Positions 15,842-24,359 of a stretch of 64,000 bases of DNA are shown here, piece after piece. This stretch comes from Klebsiella huaxiensis (lineage in GTDB: Bacteria > Pseudomonadota > Gammaproteobacteria > Enterobacterales > Enterobacteriaceae). A program made the position numbers and the translations under genes. Where the stretch lies: positions 5,952,001-6,016,000 of the forward strand of contig NZ_CP036175.1 in NCBI RefSeq assembly GCF_003261575.2, in the 5' to 3' direction. Each line of letters starts with the position of its first letter. Position 1 is the stretch's first letter. Under the pieces are notes generated by a model. That model worked only from the letters and a program-made list of their open reading frames with translations. It was not told where the DNA came from and ran no database searches.

Positions 15842-16501
15842 ATGCCGGAATTTTCAATCAATATGACAACGGACTTACTCAAAGACGTTATTTATCGTCG
15901 TATCAGAGATATGATCATTAACGGCACATTACCGATGGGCTGCAAAATATCAGAATCAGCCCTCGCGACGCGTTTATCTTCCACTAAAGCGCCGGTACGC
16001 GACGCCTTGAGACGTCTGCAAAGCGAGGGGCTGGTACATATCCGCCCAAAAAGCGGGACCTTTGTTTTCAATCTGAGCGATATTGAGTTCAATGGATTGC
16101 TGGAGTTTCGTTATTTTGTTGAGGCAAAAGCGCTGAGGCTGTCCCTGCATCGCAATCAGCGCCAGCTAGTACAAGCATTATCTTCCTATCTCGATCACAT
16201 GACGTTTTGTCTGGAAAATAACTCCACGCATGAATATATTCGCCTCGATAATCTGTTCCACGAGGCTTTATTCACCTATTGCGGCAATGCCTATTTACAG
16301 CAATCCTACGTCCTTATTTCCGCACAGATGGCGACAATTCGTAATTACCTTGGCAGCAATGACGAGCATATGCACCGCTCTCATCAACAACATGTCGCAA
16401 TCATTCAGGCCATCCAGGATGCGGATGCGGAAAAAGCGCTCCAGGCATTACAGGAACACATCCTTCCAGAAAAAGGCGCGTATTGGGGACAATTCGGCTA
16501 A
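15842..16501 (+). CDS. GntR-family regulator with FCD domain
   Basis: A 219-residue protein. N-terminal winged helix at about residues 12-75 (ISESALATRLSSTKAPVRDALRRL) and a C-terminal all-helical FCD domain (about 85-215) with the metal-ligand pattern in LDNLFHEALF and a later HQQHVAII. This FadR-type subfamily controls acid and sugar-acid catabolic genes. Placed last in the cluster, in the same direction. It is the likely binder of the TGACATGTCA sites upstream of the MFS gene. Confidence 0.85.
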   Translation: MPEFSINMTTDLLKDVIYRRIRDMIINGTLPMGCKISESALATRLSSTKAPVRDALRRLQSEGLVHIRPKSGTFVFNLSDIEFNGLLEFRYFVEAKALRLSLHRNQRQLVQALSSYLDHMTFCLENNSTHEYIRLDNLFHEALFTYCGNAYLQQSYVLISAQMATIRNYLGSNDEHMHRSHQQHVAIIQAIQDADAEKALQALQEHILPEKGAYWGQFG

Positions 16502-16544
16502 TACCGCGAACAGATTGACCGAACGCGGTATTGGTAATAAAACC

Positions 16545-16910
16545 TTATTTATGCGGCTGAAGAAGCTTCTGCGCTTCGTATTTCATCACATGGGTACTGA
16601 CGGCGGCCTGGAAAACTTTAAACATCAGGCCGTTAATTAGCGTGGTGAGGGTAATCACGATAAACGCCGTCATTACCCAGTCAATCAGCGCAAAGCCGCT
16701 GTTCAGTAGCGCCGGGCGATATACCGCCATCCCGCCAAAAACGACCCAGTGACTTAAGCAGTAGAAGCACTGGAACAAGTGGCCCATCAGCGCGTTCTTC
16801 TTCGCCGTCCATTCTCGAAACACAGCAAACAGCTCCGTCTGCGTCACCGTCATCGAAATACTGCTCGCCGCCATCGCAATCATCAGGCAGGTGGTTAAGG
16901 TTTCAGTCAT
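16545..16910 (-). CDS. DUF1360-family membrane protein
   Basis: A 121-residue protein with about three membrane segments. The block FQCFYCLSHWVVF, with its CxxC pair and HW, and the N-terminal SSISMTVTQTELF are what I recognise of DUF1360 proteins. Function unknown. The start is ATG 16910, which overlaps the end of the upstream Rrf2 gene by 8 bases; the longer frame from 16955 would lie inside that gene. The two are co-transcribed and probably work together. Confidence 0.65.
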   Translation of the reverse strand: MTETLTTCLMIAMAASSISMTVTQTELFAVFREWTAKKNALMGHLFQCFYCLSHWVVFGGMAVYRPALLNSGFALIDWVMTAFIVITLTTLINGLMFKVFQAAVSTHVMKYEAQKLLQPHK

Positions 16911-17346
16911 GGTCGTGGCCTTTGTCGTTGAAGTAGCTGATAAATTCGCTGCCAATATCCTGCAACGTCAGGCGCTTAAAGCGATCGAGGATTAGCGTCT
17001 GCGCGTCGGCGAGCGTCTCTGACATCACCCGGTTTACCCCCTGCTCCACCAGGCACTGCGGGTTTTCGCTGCGGTTGCCAAGCGCAAACAGCGCCGGTTC
17101 GCCGAGCGCCATATAGATGTCGTAAAGCGTAATGTCACTGACCGGTCGGCAGAGCCGCCAGCCGCCGTGGTGCCCCTTAGTGGCACAGACGATACTGTTT
17201 TCCCTGAGTCCGGCAAGCAATTTGCGGATGAACGCCGGATTGCCATCAATAAAAGAGGCCATCTGTTCCGACGTCAGGGGCTTATCCATCTGCTCCAGGT
17301 GAAGCAAGATGTGCAGCGTGGCTGAGAATGAGTTGTTTATTTTCAT
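16903..17346 (-). CDS. Rrf2-family transcriptional regulator
   Basis: A 147-residue protein with the Rrf2 winged helix: SFSATLHILLHLEQ, then LTSEQMASFIDGNPAFIRKLLAGLRE and a glycine-rich GHHGGWRLCRP wing. The three-cysteine Fe-S loop of IscR or NsrR is not present in that form, so it belongs to the cluster-free or redox-cysteine type such as YwnA. ATG 17346 gives the family's normal N-terminus; the upstream extension is not needed. It is followed at once by the DUF1360 gene. Confidence 0.8.
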   Translation of the reverse strand: MKINNSFSATLHILLHLEQMDKPLTSEQMASFIDGNPAFIRKLLAGLRENSIVCATKGHHGGWRLCRPVSDITLYDIYMALGEPALFALGNRSENPQCLVEQGVNRVMSETLADAQTLILDRFKRLTLQDIGSEFISYFNDKGHDHD

Positions 17347-17370
17347 GTAACTTACAATATTACATAAGAT
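17347..17370. promoter_or_regulatory. AT-rich palindrome at the Rrf2 gene start
   Basis: Directly upstream of the ATG the sequence holds ATGTAA and TTACAT arms around a 9-base centre that itself contains TTACAATATTAC. This fits an Rrf2-type autoregulatory operator. Confidence 0.45.
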
Positions 17371-17483
17371 AGATATGAGCAATCCCAGAAAGGATAATCT
17401 GTACAAATAAAAGCTATCTACATGATAACCAGATGAATTTATATGATAAGAGTGTGGATTCAGAGATCCCGCCAAACGCGGAT

Positions 17484-17518
17484 AAAAAAACAGCCCGGCA
17501 GCGAGGCGCTGACCGGGC
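17484..17518 (-). terminator. Terminator of ilvC
   Basis: On the minus strand a GCCCGG...CCGGGC stem with an inner CAGCG/CGCTG pairing is followed by seven T residues (A-run at 17484-17490 on the plus strand). A strong intrinsic terminator just after the ilvC stop. Confidence 0.85.
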
Positions 17519-17538
17519 CGGATGATAATGAGGTTTTA

Positions 17539-19014
17539 TTAGCCAGCGACGGCAATGCGTTTCATGTCGGTCATGTAGCCGCGCAGTTTCTTACCAACCT
17601 GCTCGATAGCGTGGCCGCGAACCGCTTCGTTCACATCGCGCAGCTGGGCGTTATCTACCGCGCCTTCAGCAATCGCTTTGCCCAGGTCGCCGGTCTGCAG
17701 GGTAGTCATGAACTCTTTCAGCAGCGGTACGCAAGCGTAAGAGAACAGGTAGTTACCGTATTCTGCGGTATCGGAGATAACCACGTTCATTTCGTACAGA
17801 CGCTTACGGGCGATGGTGTTGGCGATCAGCGGCAGTTCATGCAGTGATTCGTAGTAAGCAGACTCTTCGATGATGCCAGAATCAACCATGGTTTCGAACG
17901 CCAGTTCAACGCCCGCTTTCACCATCGCAATCATCAGAACGCCTTTATCAAAGTACTCTTGCTCGCCAATTTTGCCTTCAAACTGCGGTGCGGTTTCGAA
18001 CGCGGTTTTACCGGTCTCTTCACGCCAGGTCAGCAGTTTCTTATCGTCGTTGGCCCAGTCAGCCATCATACCAGAGGAAAATTCACCGGAGATGATGTCG
18101 TCCATGTGCTTCTGGAATAGCGGCGCCATAATCTCTTTCAGCTGTTCAGACAGCGCGTAAGCACGCAGCTTAGCCGGGTTGGACAGACGGTCCATCATCA
18201 GGGTGATGCCGCCCTGCTTCAGCGCTTCGGTGATAGTTTCCCAGCCGAACTGAATCAGTTTTTCAGCATATGCCGGGTCAGTACCTTCTTCCACCAGCTT
18301 ATCGAAGCACAGCAGAGAACCAGCCTGCAGCATACCGCACAGGATAGTCTGTTCGCCCATCAGGTCAGATTTCACTTCCGCGACGAAAGAGGATTCCAGT
18401 ACGCCCGCACGGTGACCGCCGGTTGCAGCAGCCCAGGCTTTGGCAATCGCCATACCTTCGCCTTTCGGGTCGTTTTCCGGGTGAACCGCGATCAGCGTCG
18501 GCACACCAAAACCACGTTTGTACTCTTCACGCACTTCGGTACCCGGGCACTTCGGTGCCACCATCACAACGGTGATGTCTTTACGGATCTGCTCGCCCAC
18601 TTCCACGACGTTGAAACCGTGGGAGTAACCCAGCGCTGCGCCGTCTTTCATCAGCGGCTGCACAGAACGCACAACGTCGGAGTGCTGTTTATCTGGAGTC
18701 AGGTTAACCACCAGATCTGCCTGCGGAACCAGCTCTTCGTAGGTACCAACTTTAAAGCCGTTTTCAGTCGCTTTACGCCAGGAAGCGCGCTTCTCGGCAA
18801 TCGCTTCTTTACGCAGGGCGTAAGAGATATCCAGACCGGAGTCACGCATGTTCAGGCCCTGGTTCAGACCCTGAGCGCCACAGCCGACGATGACCACTTT
18901 TTTACCCTGAAGGTAGCTCGCGCCGTCGGCGAATTCGTCGCGGCCCATAAAGCGACATTTACCCAGCTGTGCCAGCTGCTGGCGCAGGTTCAGTGTATTA
19001 AAGTAGTTAGCCAT
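17539..19014 (-). CDS. ilvC: Ketol-acid reductoisomerase (class II)
   Basis: A 491-residue protein matching E. coli IlvC in length and sequence. The NADPH-binding GCGAQGLNQGLNMRDSG follows the N-terminus, and two C-terminal knotted domains follow, as in class II enzymes. It converts acetolactate or acetohydroxybutyrate to the dihydroxy acid, the second common step of valine, isoleucine and leucine synthesis. It is divergent from its activator gene ilvY, as in E. coli. Confidence 0.98.
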   Translation of the reverse strand: MANYFNTLNLRQQLAQLGKCRFMGRDEFADGASYLQGKKVVIVGCGAQGLNQGLNMRDSGLDISYALRKEAIAEKRASWRKATENGFKVGTYEELVPQADLVVNLTPDKQHSDVVRSVQPLMKDGAALGYSHGFNVVEVGEQIRKDITVVMVAPKCPGTEVREEYKRGFGVPTLIAVHPENDPKGEGMAIAKAWAAATGGHRAGVLESSFVAEVKSDLMGEQTILCGMLQAGSLLCFDKLVEEGTDPAYAEKLIQFGWETITEALKQGGITLMMDRLSNPAKLRAYALSEQLKEIMAPLFQKHMDDIISGEFSSGMMADWANDDKKLLTWREETGKTAFETAPQFEGKIGEQEYFDKGVLMIAMVKAGVELAFETMVDSGIIEESAYYESLHELPLIANTIARKRLYEMNVVISDTAEYGNYLFSYACVPLLKEFMTTLQTGDLGKAIAEGAVDNAQLRDVNEAVRGHAIEQVGKKLRGYMTDMKRIAVAG

Positions 19015-19100
19015 GATGGTGTACTCCGTGATGTTGTGTGTCGTGCTTATTGTTCGGTTCGCTTATGCGAGAATGAACCCACTATATGACAGGAAATTTA

Positions 19101-19146
19101 TTGCGGAAATTGATATATTCACAACGTCACGTTGCAATTTATGCAA
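19101..19146. promoter_or_regulatory. IlvY operators between ilvC and ilvY
   Basis: A perfect palindrome TTGCA-ATTTA-TGCAA lies at 19132-19146, with a second partial TTGC element from 19101. This matches the tandem IlvY operator arrangement known in E. coli, where acetolactate-bound IlvY activates ilvC and represses itself. Confidence 0.7.
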
Positions 19147-19169
19147 TGTAAAAACGTGGAGTACGAGCC

Positions 19170-20078
19170 GTGGATTTACGCGATCTAAAAACCTTCCTGC
19201 ATCTGGCGGATAGCCGCCACTTTGGCCGCAGCGCTCGGGCGATGCACGTCAGCCCCTCTACGCTTTCCCGGCAAATTCAACGGCTGGAAGAGGATCTCGG
19301 TCAGGCGCTGTTTATTCGCGATAACCGTACGGTAACGCTCACCGAAGCGGGCGAAGAGCTACGCGTCTTTGCCCAACAGACGCTGTTGCAATATCAGCAA
19401 TTACGCCACACCATCGATCAGCAAGGACCGTCTCTGTCGGGTGAGCTACATATTTTCTGCTCGGTGACGGCCGCCTACAGCCATCTGCCGCCCATTCTCG
19501 ACCGCTTTCGCGCCGAACACCCGTCGGTGGAGATTAAGCTCACCACCGGCGATGCCGCTGACGCAATGGAAAAAGTGGTCACCGGAGAAGCTGACCTGGC
19601 GATAGCAGGGAAACCGGAGACGCTGCCCGGCGCGGTGGCGTTCTCCATGCTGGAAAATCTGGCGGTGGTACTGATCGCCCCGGCGTTACCCTGCCCGGTG
19701 CGCAATCAGGTCTCCGCCGACGAACCCGACTGGTCAACGGTGCCGTTTATCATGGCCGACCAGGGGCCAGTACGCCGCCGCATTGAGCTGTGGTTTCGCC
19801 GTAATAAAATCAGCAATCCGTCAATTTATGCCACGGTCGGTGGTCACGAGGCGATGGTGTCGATGGTGGCGCTGGGCTGCGGCGTGGCGCTGCTGCCTGA
19901 GGTGGTGCTGGAAAACAGCCCGGAACCGGTACGCAACCGCGTGATGATTTTAGAGCGCAGCGATGAGAAAACGCCGTTTGAGCTGGGCGTCTGCGCGCCC
20001 AAAAAGCGGCTGCATGAGCCGCTAATTGATGCCTTCTGGAAGATTGTGCTGGAGAGAAAAATCGAAGAGGGCAAGTGA
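19170..20078 (+). CDS. ilvY: LysR-family activator of ilvC
   Basis: A 302-residue LysR protein with MDLRDLKTFLHLADSRHFGR, then a helix-turn-helix STLSRQIQRLEEDLGQALF, and an effector domain. Position opposite ilvC and length match E. coli IlvY (297). It activates ilvC when acetolactate or acetohydroxybutyrate is bound. The next gene on its 3' side is a converging DUF2461 gene, where E. coli has ilvA. Confidence 0.95.
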   Translation: MDLRDLKTFLHLADSRHFGRSARAMHVSPSTLSRQIQRLEEDLGQALFIRDNRTVTLTEAGEELRVFAQQTLLQYQQLRHTIDQQGPSLSGELHIFCSVTAAYSHLPPILDRFRAEHPSVEIKLTTGDAADAMEKVVTGEADLAIAGKPETLPGAVAFSMLENLAVVLIAPALPCPVRNQVSADEPDWSTVPFIMADQGPVRRRIELWFRRNKISNPSIYATVGGHEAMVSMVALGCGVALLPEVVLENSPEPVRNRVMILERSDEKTPFELGVCAPKKRLHEPLIDAFWKIVLERKIEEGK

Positions 20079-20081
20079 ACG

Positions 20082-20783
20082 CTATAGATCAGCCGAGTCA
20101 ATTTGCTTCATCGTTTCTACCGTCATTAACCATTGATACAGCGGCTCCAGTTGGCGGAATCCATCCGCCAGCAGCGTGACCAGATCGGCGTGGAAGAGTT
20201 TTTCCACGTCGTTATCCGTCGCCATCGCCGCGAAAGATTTACGGTGATACCAGTCTGAAATAGTCGGTTCGAGGTCTTTGACCAACGGCCGCTTATAGCT
20301 CTCCCCCACCAGTTCAAACGGTGCCCGACAGCAGCTAGCAACTTCCAGAAACTGCTCCGGACGCCGTTTCAACGTGTGGCGAAACAGATCCATCGTCGGT
20401 TTACTGGCGCTGTAGTAGCCCAACCCGTAACGCAACGTATCCGGACTGATTTCAAAGAAATATGCCGGGGCATCCGTCCAGTTTTTAGCTGAACGCTTAA
20501 AGGTCAGCCACATCCGGCTGCGATAAAGGGACTTGTCGTGCGAAAAACGGGTATCGCGATGAATGCGCGATAAGGTTTTGCCGATAGCGGAGCGGGTCTC
20601 TAGCTGTGGGTCGATCTCCAACATCGCGGGTGCTAAATCATCCACCAGCGCGCGAAACGGCGTGAGTATGCTGCGATCATAAATAAAACGGTGCTCTTCA
20701 AACCAGGTTTTATCGTTCTCGATACATACCTGCTGCAGAAAATTAAGCCCTTCTTGTGCAAAGCCCTGAAAGCGTCCCGCCAT
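20082..20783 (-). CDS. DUF2461 / TIGR02453 family protein
   Basis: A 233-residue protein with the features of this family: ENDKTWFEEHR near the N-terminus, SRIHRDTRFSHDKSLYR in the middle and GLGYYSASKPTMDLFR after it. Function is unknown. It ends 3 bases from the ilvY stop, converging, and sits between ilvY and ilvA, which adjoin in E. coli. It is probably an independent insertion, not part of branched-chain amino acid synthesis. Confidence 0.8.
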   Translation of the reverse strand: MAGRFQGFAQEGLNFLQQVCIENDKTWFEEHRFIYDRSILTPFRALVDDLAPAMLEIDPQLETRSAIGKTLSRIHRDTRFSHDKSLYRSRMWLTFKRSAKNWTDAPAYFFEISPDTLRYGLGYYSASKPTMDLFRHTLKRRPEQFLEVASCCRAPFELVGESYKRPLVKDLEPTISDWYHRKSFAAMATDNDVEKLFHADLVTLLADGFRQLEPLYQWLMTVETMKQIDSADL

Positions 20784-20857
20784 CTGCTTGCCCTTTTTCT
20801 AGGAGGTTGTTAATGCATTATCGCACCTGCAGATCCACTGTCTATACGATACTGGTA

Positions 20858-20893
20858 GATGACCGGAAGAGATCACCCTCTCTTCCGGTCATC
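20858..20893 (-). terminator. Hairpin at the end of the ilvGMEDA operon
   Basis: A perfect 15-bp stem starting GATGACCGGAAGAGA, with a 6-base loop. It lies 8 bases past the ilvA stop on the minus strand. It has no long U-tract, but position and strength suggest the operon end. Confidence 0.65.
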
Positions 20894-20900
20894 ATAATCA

Positions 20901-22445
20901 TTAACCCGCGAGAAAAAATCGGAATGCCGGATTATTACTTTCATCATGACAGTCGTAGCCCAGCTCATGCAGACGGGTTTCGAAATCAGGCTCGTGATCG
21001 CCCAGTTCGAATGCCGCCAGCACGCGACCATAATCGGTACCATGGCTGCGATAGTGGAACAGAGAAATATTCCAGTGGGTACCTAGCGTATGCAGGAACT
21101 TCAGCAAAGCACCGGGCGATTCCGGAAACTCGAAGCTGAACAAACGCTCCTGCAATGGCTGCGATGGACGCCCGCCGACCATGTAGCGCACGTGAAGCTT
21201 GGCCATTTCATCGTCGGAGAGATCCACCACACTGTAGCCACCCTCGTGCAGCAGATTGAGGATTTCTTTACGTTCTTCCAGACCGCGGCTCAGACGCACA
21301 CCAACAAAAATGCAGGCGTTTTTCGCATCGGCGAAGCGGTAGTTGAACTCGGTGACCGAACGGCCACCCAGCAGCTGGCAGAACTTGAGGAAACTGCCCT
21401 TCTCTTCCGGAATAGTTACTGCCAGCAGCGCTTCACGTTGTTCGCCCAGTTCGCAGCGTTCGGAAACATAGCGCAGACCGTGGAAGTTAACGTTCGCACC
21501 GGAAAGCACGTGCGCCAGGCGTTCACCGCGAATATTGTGCTGAGCGATGTATTTTTTCATGCCCGCCAGCGCCAGCGCGCCGGAAGGCTCAGCCACCGCA
21601 CGCACGTCTTCAAACAGATCTTTCATCGCCGCACAGATAGCATCGCTGTCAACGGTGACGATATCATCCAGATACTCCTGGCACAGACGGAAGGTTTCAT
21701 CACCGATGCGCTTAACCGCCACGCCTTCGGCAAATAAACCGACGCGGGTTAAATCCACCGGATGGCCAGCATCCAGCGCGGCTTTCAGGCAGGCGGAATC
21801 CTCAGCCTCAACCGCAATGACTTTGATCTGCGGCATCAGCTGTTTAATCAGCACCGCCACGCCAGCAGCCAGACCGCCGCCGCCGACCGGCACAAACACG
21901 CGGTCAATATGGGCATCTTGCTGTAGCAGCTCCAGCGCCAACGTCCCCTGTCCGGCGATCACCATCGGATGATCGAACGGCGGTACCCAGGTGAACCCCT
22001 GCTGCTGCGACAGCTCAATAGCTTTGGCTTTCGCTTCATCGAAGTTAGCACCGTGCAACAGCACTTCTCCGCCGAAACCGCGAACGGCATCGACTTTGAT
22101 ATCCGCGGTTGCGGTTGGCATGACGATCAGCGCCTTCACCCCCAGACGAGAAGCTGAGAAAGCGACGCCCTGAGCATGGTTGCCCGCCGAAGCGGTAATT
22201 ACGCCATGAGATTTTTGCTCTTCAGTCAGCCCCGCCATCATCGCGTAAGCGCCACGCAACTTGAAGCTATGTACCGGCTGACGGTCTTCGCGCTTCACCA
22301 GAATCACGTTATCGAGGCGCGACGACAGCTTGTCCATTTTTTGCAGCGGCGTAACCTGCACCGCTTCATAGACCGGTGCGCGTAGCACCGCTCTGAGATA
22401 TTCCGCCCCCTCAGGGGCGGCGGATAGGGGTTGTGACTCGGCCAT
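20901..22445 (-). CDS. ilvA: Biosynthetic L-threonine deaminase
   Basis: A 514-residue protein matching E. coli IlvA. PLP lysine in VHSFKLRGAY, the glycine loop PVGGGGLAAGVA, and two C-terminal ACT-like regulatory domains (about residues 340-514). Converts threonine to 2-oxobutanoate, the first isoleucine-specific step; inhibited by isoleucine. The start codon overlaps the ilvD stop (TAATG arrangement), showing translational coupling. I use the second of two adjacent ATGs, as in E. coli (MAESQPL). Confidence 0.97.
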   Translation of the reverse strand: MAESQPLSAAPEGAEYLRAVLRAPVYEAVQVTPLQKMDKLSSRLDNVILVKREDRQPVHSFKLRGAYAMMAGLTEEQKSHGVITASAGNHAQGVAFSASRLGVKALIVMPTATADIKVDAVRGFGGEVLLHGANFDEAKAKAIELSQQQGFTWVPPFDHPMVIAGQGTLALELLQQDAHIDRVFVPVGGGGLAAGVAVLIKQLMPQIKVIAVEAEDSACLKAALDAGHPVDLTRVGLFAEGVAVKRIGDETFRLCQEYLDDIVTVDSDAICAAMKDLFEDVRAVAEPSGALALAGMKKYIAQHNIRGERLAHVLSGANVNFHGLRYVSERCELGEQREALLAVTIPEEKGSFLKFCQLLGGRSVTEFNYRFADAKNACIFVGVRLSRGLEERKEILNLLHEGGYSVVDLSDDEMAKLHVRYMVGGRPSQPLQERLFSFEFPESPGALLKFLHTLGTHWNISLFHYRSHGTDYGRVLAAFELGDHEPDFETRLHELGYDCHDESNNPAFRFFLAG

Positions 22446-22447
22446 CA

Positions 22448-24298
22448 TTAACCCCCAAGTTTTGATTTATCACGCACTGCGCCTTTGTCAGCACTGGTTG
22501 CCAGGCTGGCATAGGCGCGAAGGGCGAAGGAAACCTGACGCTCGCGAGCTTTCGGTGTCCAGGCTTTATCGCCGCGGGCTTCCTGCGCTTCACGGCGTGC
22601 TGCAATCTCAGCATCGCTCAGTTGCAGCTGAATGCCACGATTCGGGATGTCGATAGCAATCATGTCGCCATCTTCAATAATGGCGATATTGCCGCCACTG
22701 GCCGCTTCCGGTGAAACGTGGCCAATAGAGAGGCCGGAGGTACCGCCGGAGAAACGACCGTCGGTGATAAGTGCGCAGGCTTTGCCCAGCCCCATTGATT
22801 TCAGGAAGGTCGTCGGATAGAGCATTTCCTGCATGCCTGGCCCGCCTTTCGGCCCTTCATAGCGAATCACCACCACGTCGCCAGCCACCACTTTACCGCC
22901 AAGAATCGCTTCGACCGCGTCGTCCTGGCTCTCATACACTTTAGCTGGACCGGTAAATTTCAGGATGCTGTCGTCCACGCCGGCGGTTTTAACGATACAG
23001 CCATTTTCCGCGAAGTTACCGTACAGAACTGCCAGGCCGCCGTCCTTGCTGTAAGCGTGCTCCAGCGAACGGATGCAGCCTTCAGCGCGATCGTCATCCA
23101 GCGAATCCCAGCGACAATCCTGAGAGAAGGCCTGAGTCGTGCGGATACCCGCAGGGCCAGCGCGGAACATCTTTTTCACCGCTTCGTCCTGCGTGACGGT
23201 GATGTCGTACTGCTCCAGCGTCTGCGGCAGGGTTAAACCAAGCACGTTTTTCACGTCGCGGTTCAACAGCCCGGCGCGATCCAGCTCGCCTAAAATACCC
23301 AACACGCCGCCTGCGCGGTGAACATCTTCCATATGATATTTCTGCGTACTTGGCGCGACCTTACACAGCTGCGGTACTTTGCGGGAAAGCTTATCGATAT
23401 CACTCATGGTGAAGTCAATTTCCGCTTCCTGCGCCGCCGCCAGCAGGTGCAGTACGGTATTGGTGGAACCGCCCATGGCGATATCCAGCGTCATGGCGTT
23501 TTCGAACGCTGATTTGCAGGCAATATTGCGCGGCAGCGCGGAGTCGTCATCCTGCTCGTAGTAACGCTTGGTCAGCTCAACGATGCGTGAACCCGCATTC
23601 AGGAACAACTGCTTACGATCGGCGTGGGTCGCCAACAGCGAACCGTTGCCCGGCTGCGACAGGCCCAGCGCTTCGGTCAGGCAGTTCATGGAGTTGGCCG
23701 TGAACATCCCCGAGCAAGAGCCGCAGGTCGGGCAGGCGGAGCGTTCAACCTGATTGCTCTGATCGTCAGAGACTTTCGGATCAGCGCCCTGAATCATCGC
23801 ATCAACCAGATCGAGTTTAATGATCTGATCGGAAAGTTTGGTTTTCCCGGCTTCCATCGGGCCGCCGGAAACAAAAATCACTGGAATATTCAGGCGCAGA
23901 GACGCCATTAGCATCCCTGGGGTGATTTTATCGCAGTTGGAGATACAGACCATCGCGTCGGCGCAGTGTGCGTTAACCATGTACTCCACCGAGTCGGCGA
24001 TAAGCTCGCGGGATGGTAGTGAATAAAGCATACCCCCGTGGCCCATGGCGATCCCATCATCCACAGCGATGGTGTTAAATTCTTTGGCGACGCCGCCAGA
24101 GGCTTCAATTTGCTCCGCAACCAGCTTACCGAGATCGCGCAGGTGAACGTGACCCGGCACGAACTGGGTGAAGGAGTTAACGACGGCGATAATCGGCTTG
24201 CCGAAATCAGCGTCGGTCATTCCAGTGGCGCGCCACAGCGCGCGGGCACCTGCCATATTGCGGCCGTGAGTGGTTGTGGCGGAACGGTACTTAGGCAT
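22448..24298 (-). CDS. ilvD: Dihydroxy-acid dehydratase
   Basis: A 616-residue Fe-S enzyme equal in length to E. coli IlvD. Cluster cysteines occur in SNCDKITPGM and CPTCGSCSGMFTANSMNCL, and a C-terminal GLSIGHVSPEAASGG block is present. Dehydrates dihydroxy acids to 2-keto acids in valine and isoleucine synthesis. Fourth structural gene of ilvGMEDA, overlapping ilvA. Confidence 0.98.
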   Translation of the reverse strand: MPKYRSATTTHGRNMAGARALWRATGMTDADFGKPIIAVVNSFTQFVPGHVHLRDLGKLVAEQIEASGGVAKEFNTIAVDDGIAMGHGGMLYSLPSRELIADSVEYMVNAHCADAMVCISNCDKITPGMLMASLRLNIPVIFVSGGPMEAGKTKLSDQIIKLDLVDAMIQGADPKVSDDQSNQVERSACPTCGSCSGMFTANSMNCLTEALGLSQPGNGSLLATHADRKQLFLNAGSRIVELTKRYYEQDDDSALPRNIACKSAFENAMTLDIAMGGSTNTVLHLLAAAQEAEIDFTMSDIDKLSRKVPQLCKVAPSTQKYHMEDVHRAGGVLGILGELDRAGLLNRDVKNVLGLTLPQTLEQYDITVTQDEAVKKMFRAGPAGIRTTQAFSQDCRWDSLDDDRAEGCIRSLEHAYSKDGGLAVLYGNFAENGCIVKTAGVDDSILKFTGPAKVYESQDDAVEAILGGKVVAGDVVVIRYEGPKGGPGMQEMLYPTTFLKSMGLGKACALITDGRFSGGTSGLSIGHVSPEAASGGNIAIIEDGDMIAIDIPNRGIQLQLSDAEIAARREAQEARGDKAWTPKARERQVSFALRAYASLATSADKGAVRDKSKLGG

Positions 24299-24325
24299 GC
24301 TTTAGTTACTCCCAGTGTCTGTTAA

Positions 24326-24355
24326 ATGGGGCGTTGCGTGCCGCCCCATCTTTTT
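24326..24355 (+). terminator. GC-rich hairpin inside the ilv operon, between ilvE and ilvD
   Basis: Stem ATGGGGCG with CGCCCCAT and an 8-base loop. A T-run (CTTTTTA) follows on the plus strand, so it looks like a terminator for antisense transcripts; in the operon direction it has no U-tract and may act as an mRNA-stabilising structure. Confidence 0.5.
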
Positions 24356-24359
24356 ATAC

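Noticed and set aside
24326..24355. Premature terminator splitting the ilv operon
   Set aside because: The T-run is on the wrong side for the operon's direction, so it should not end ilvGME transcription.
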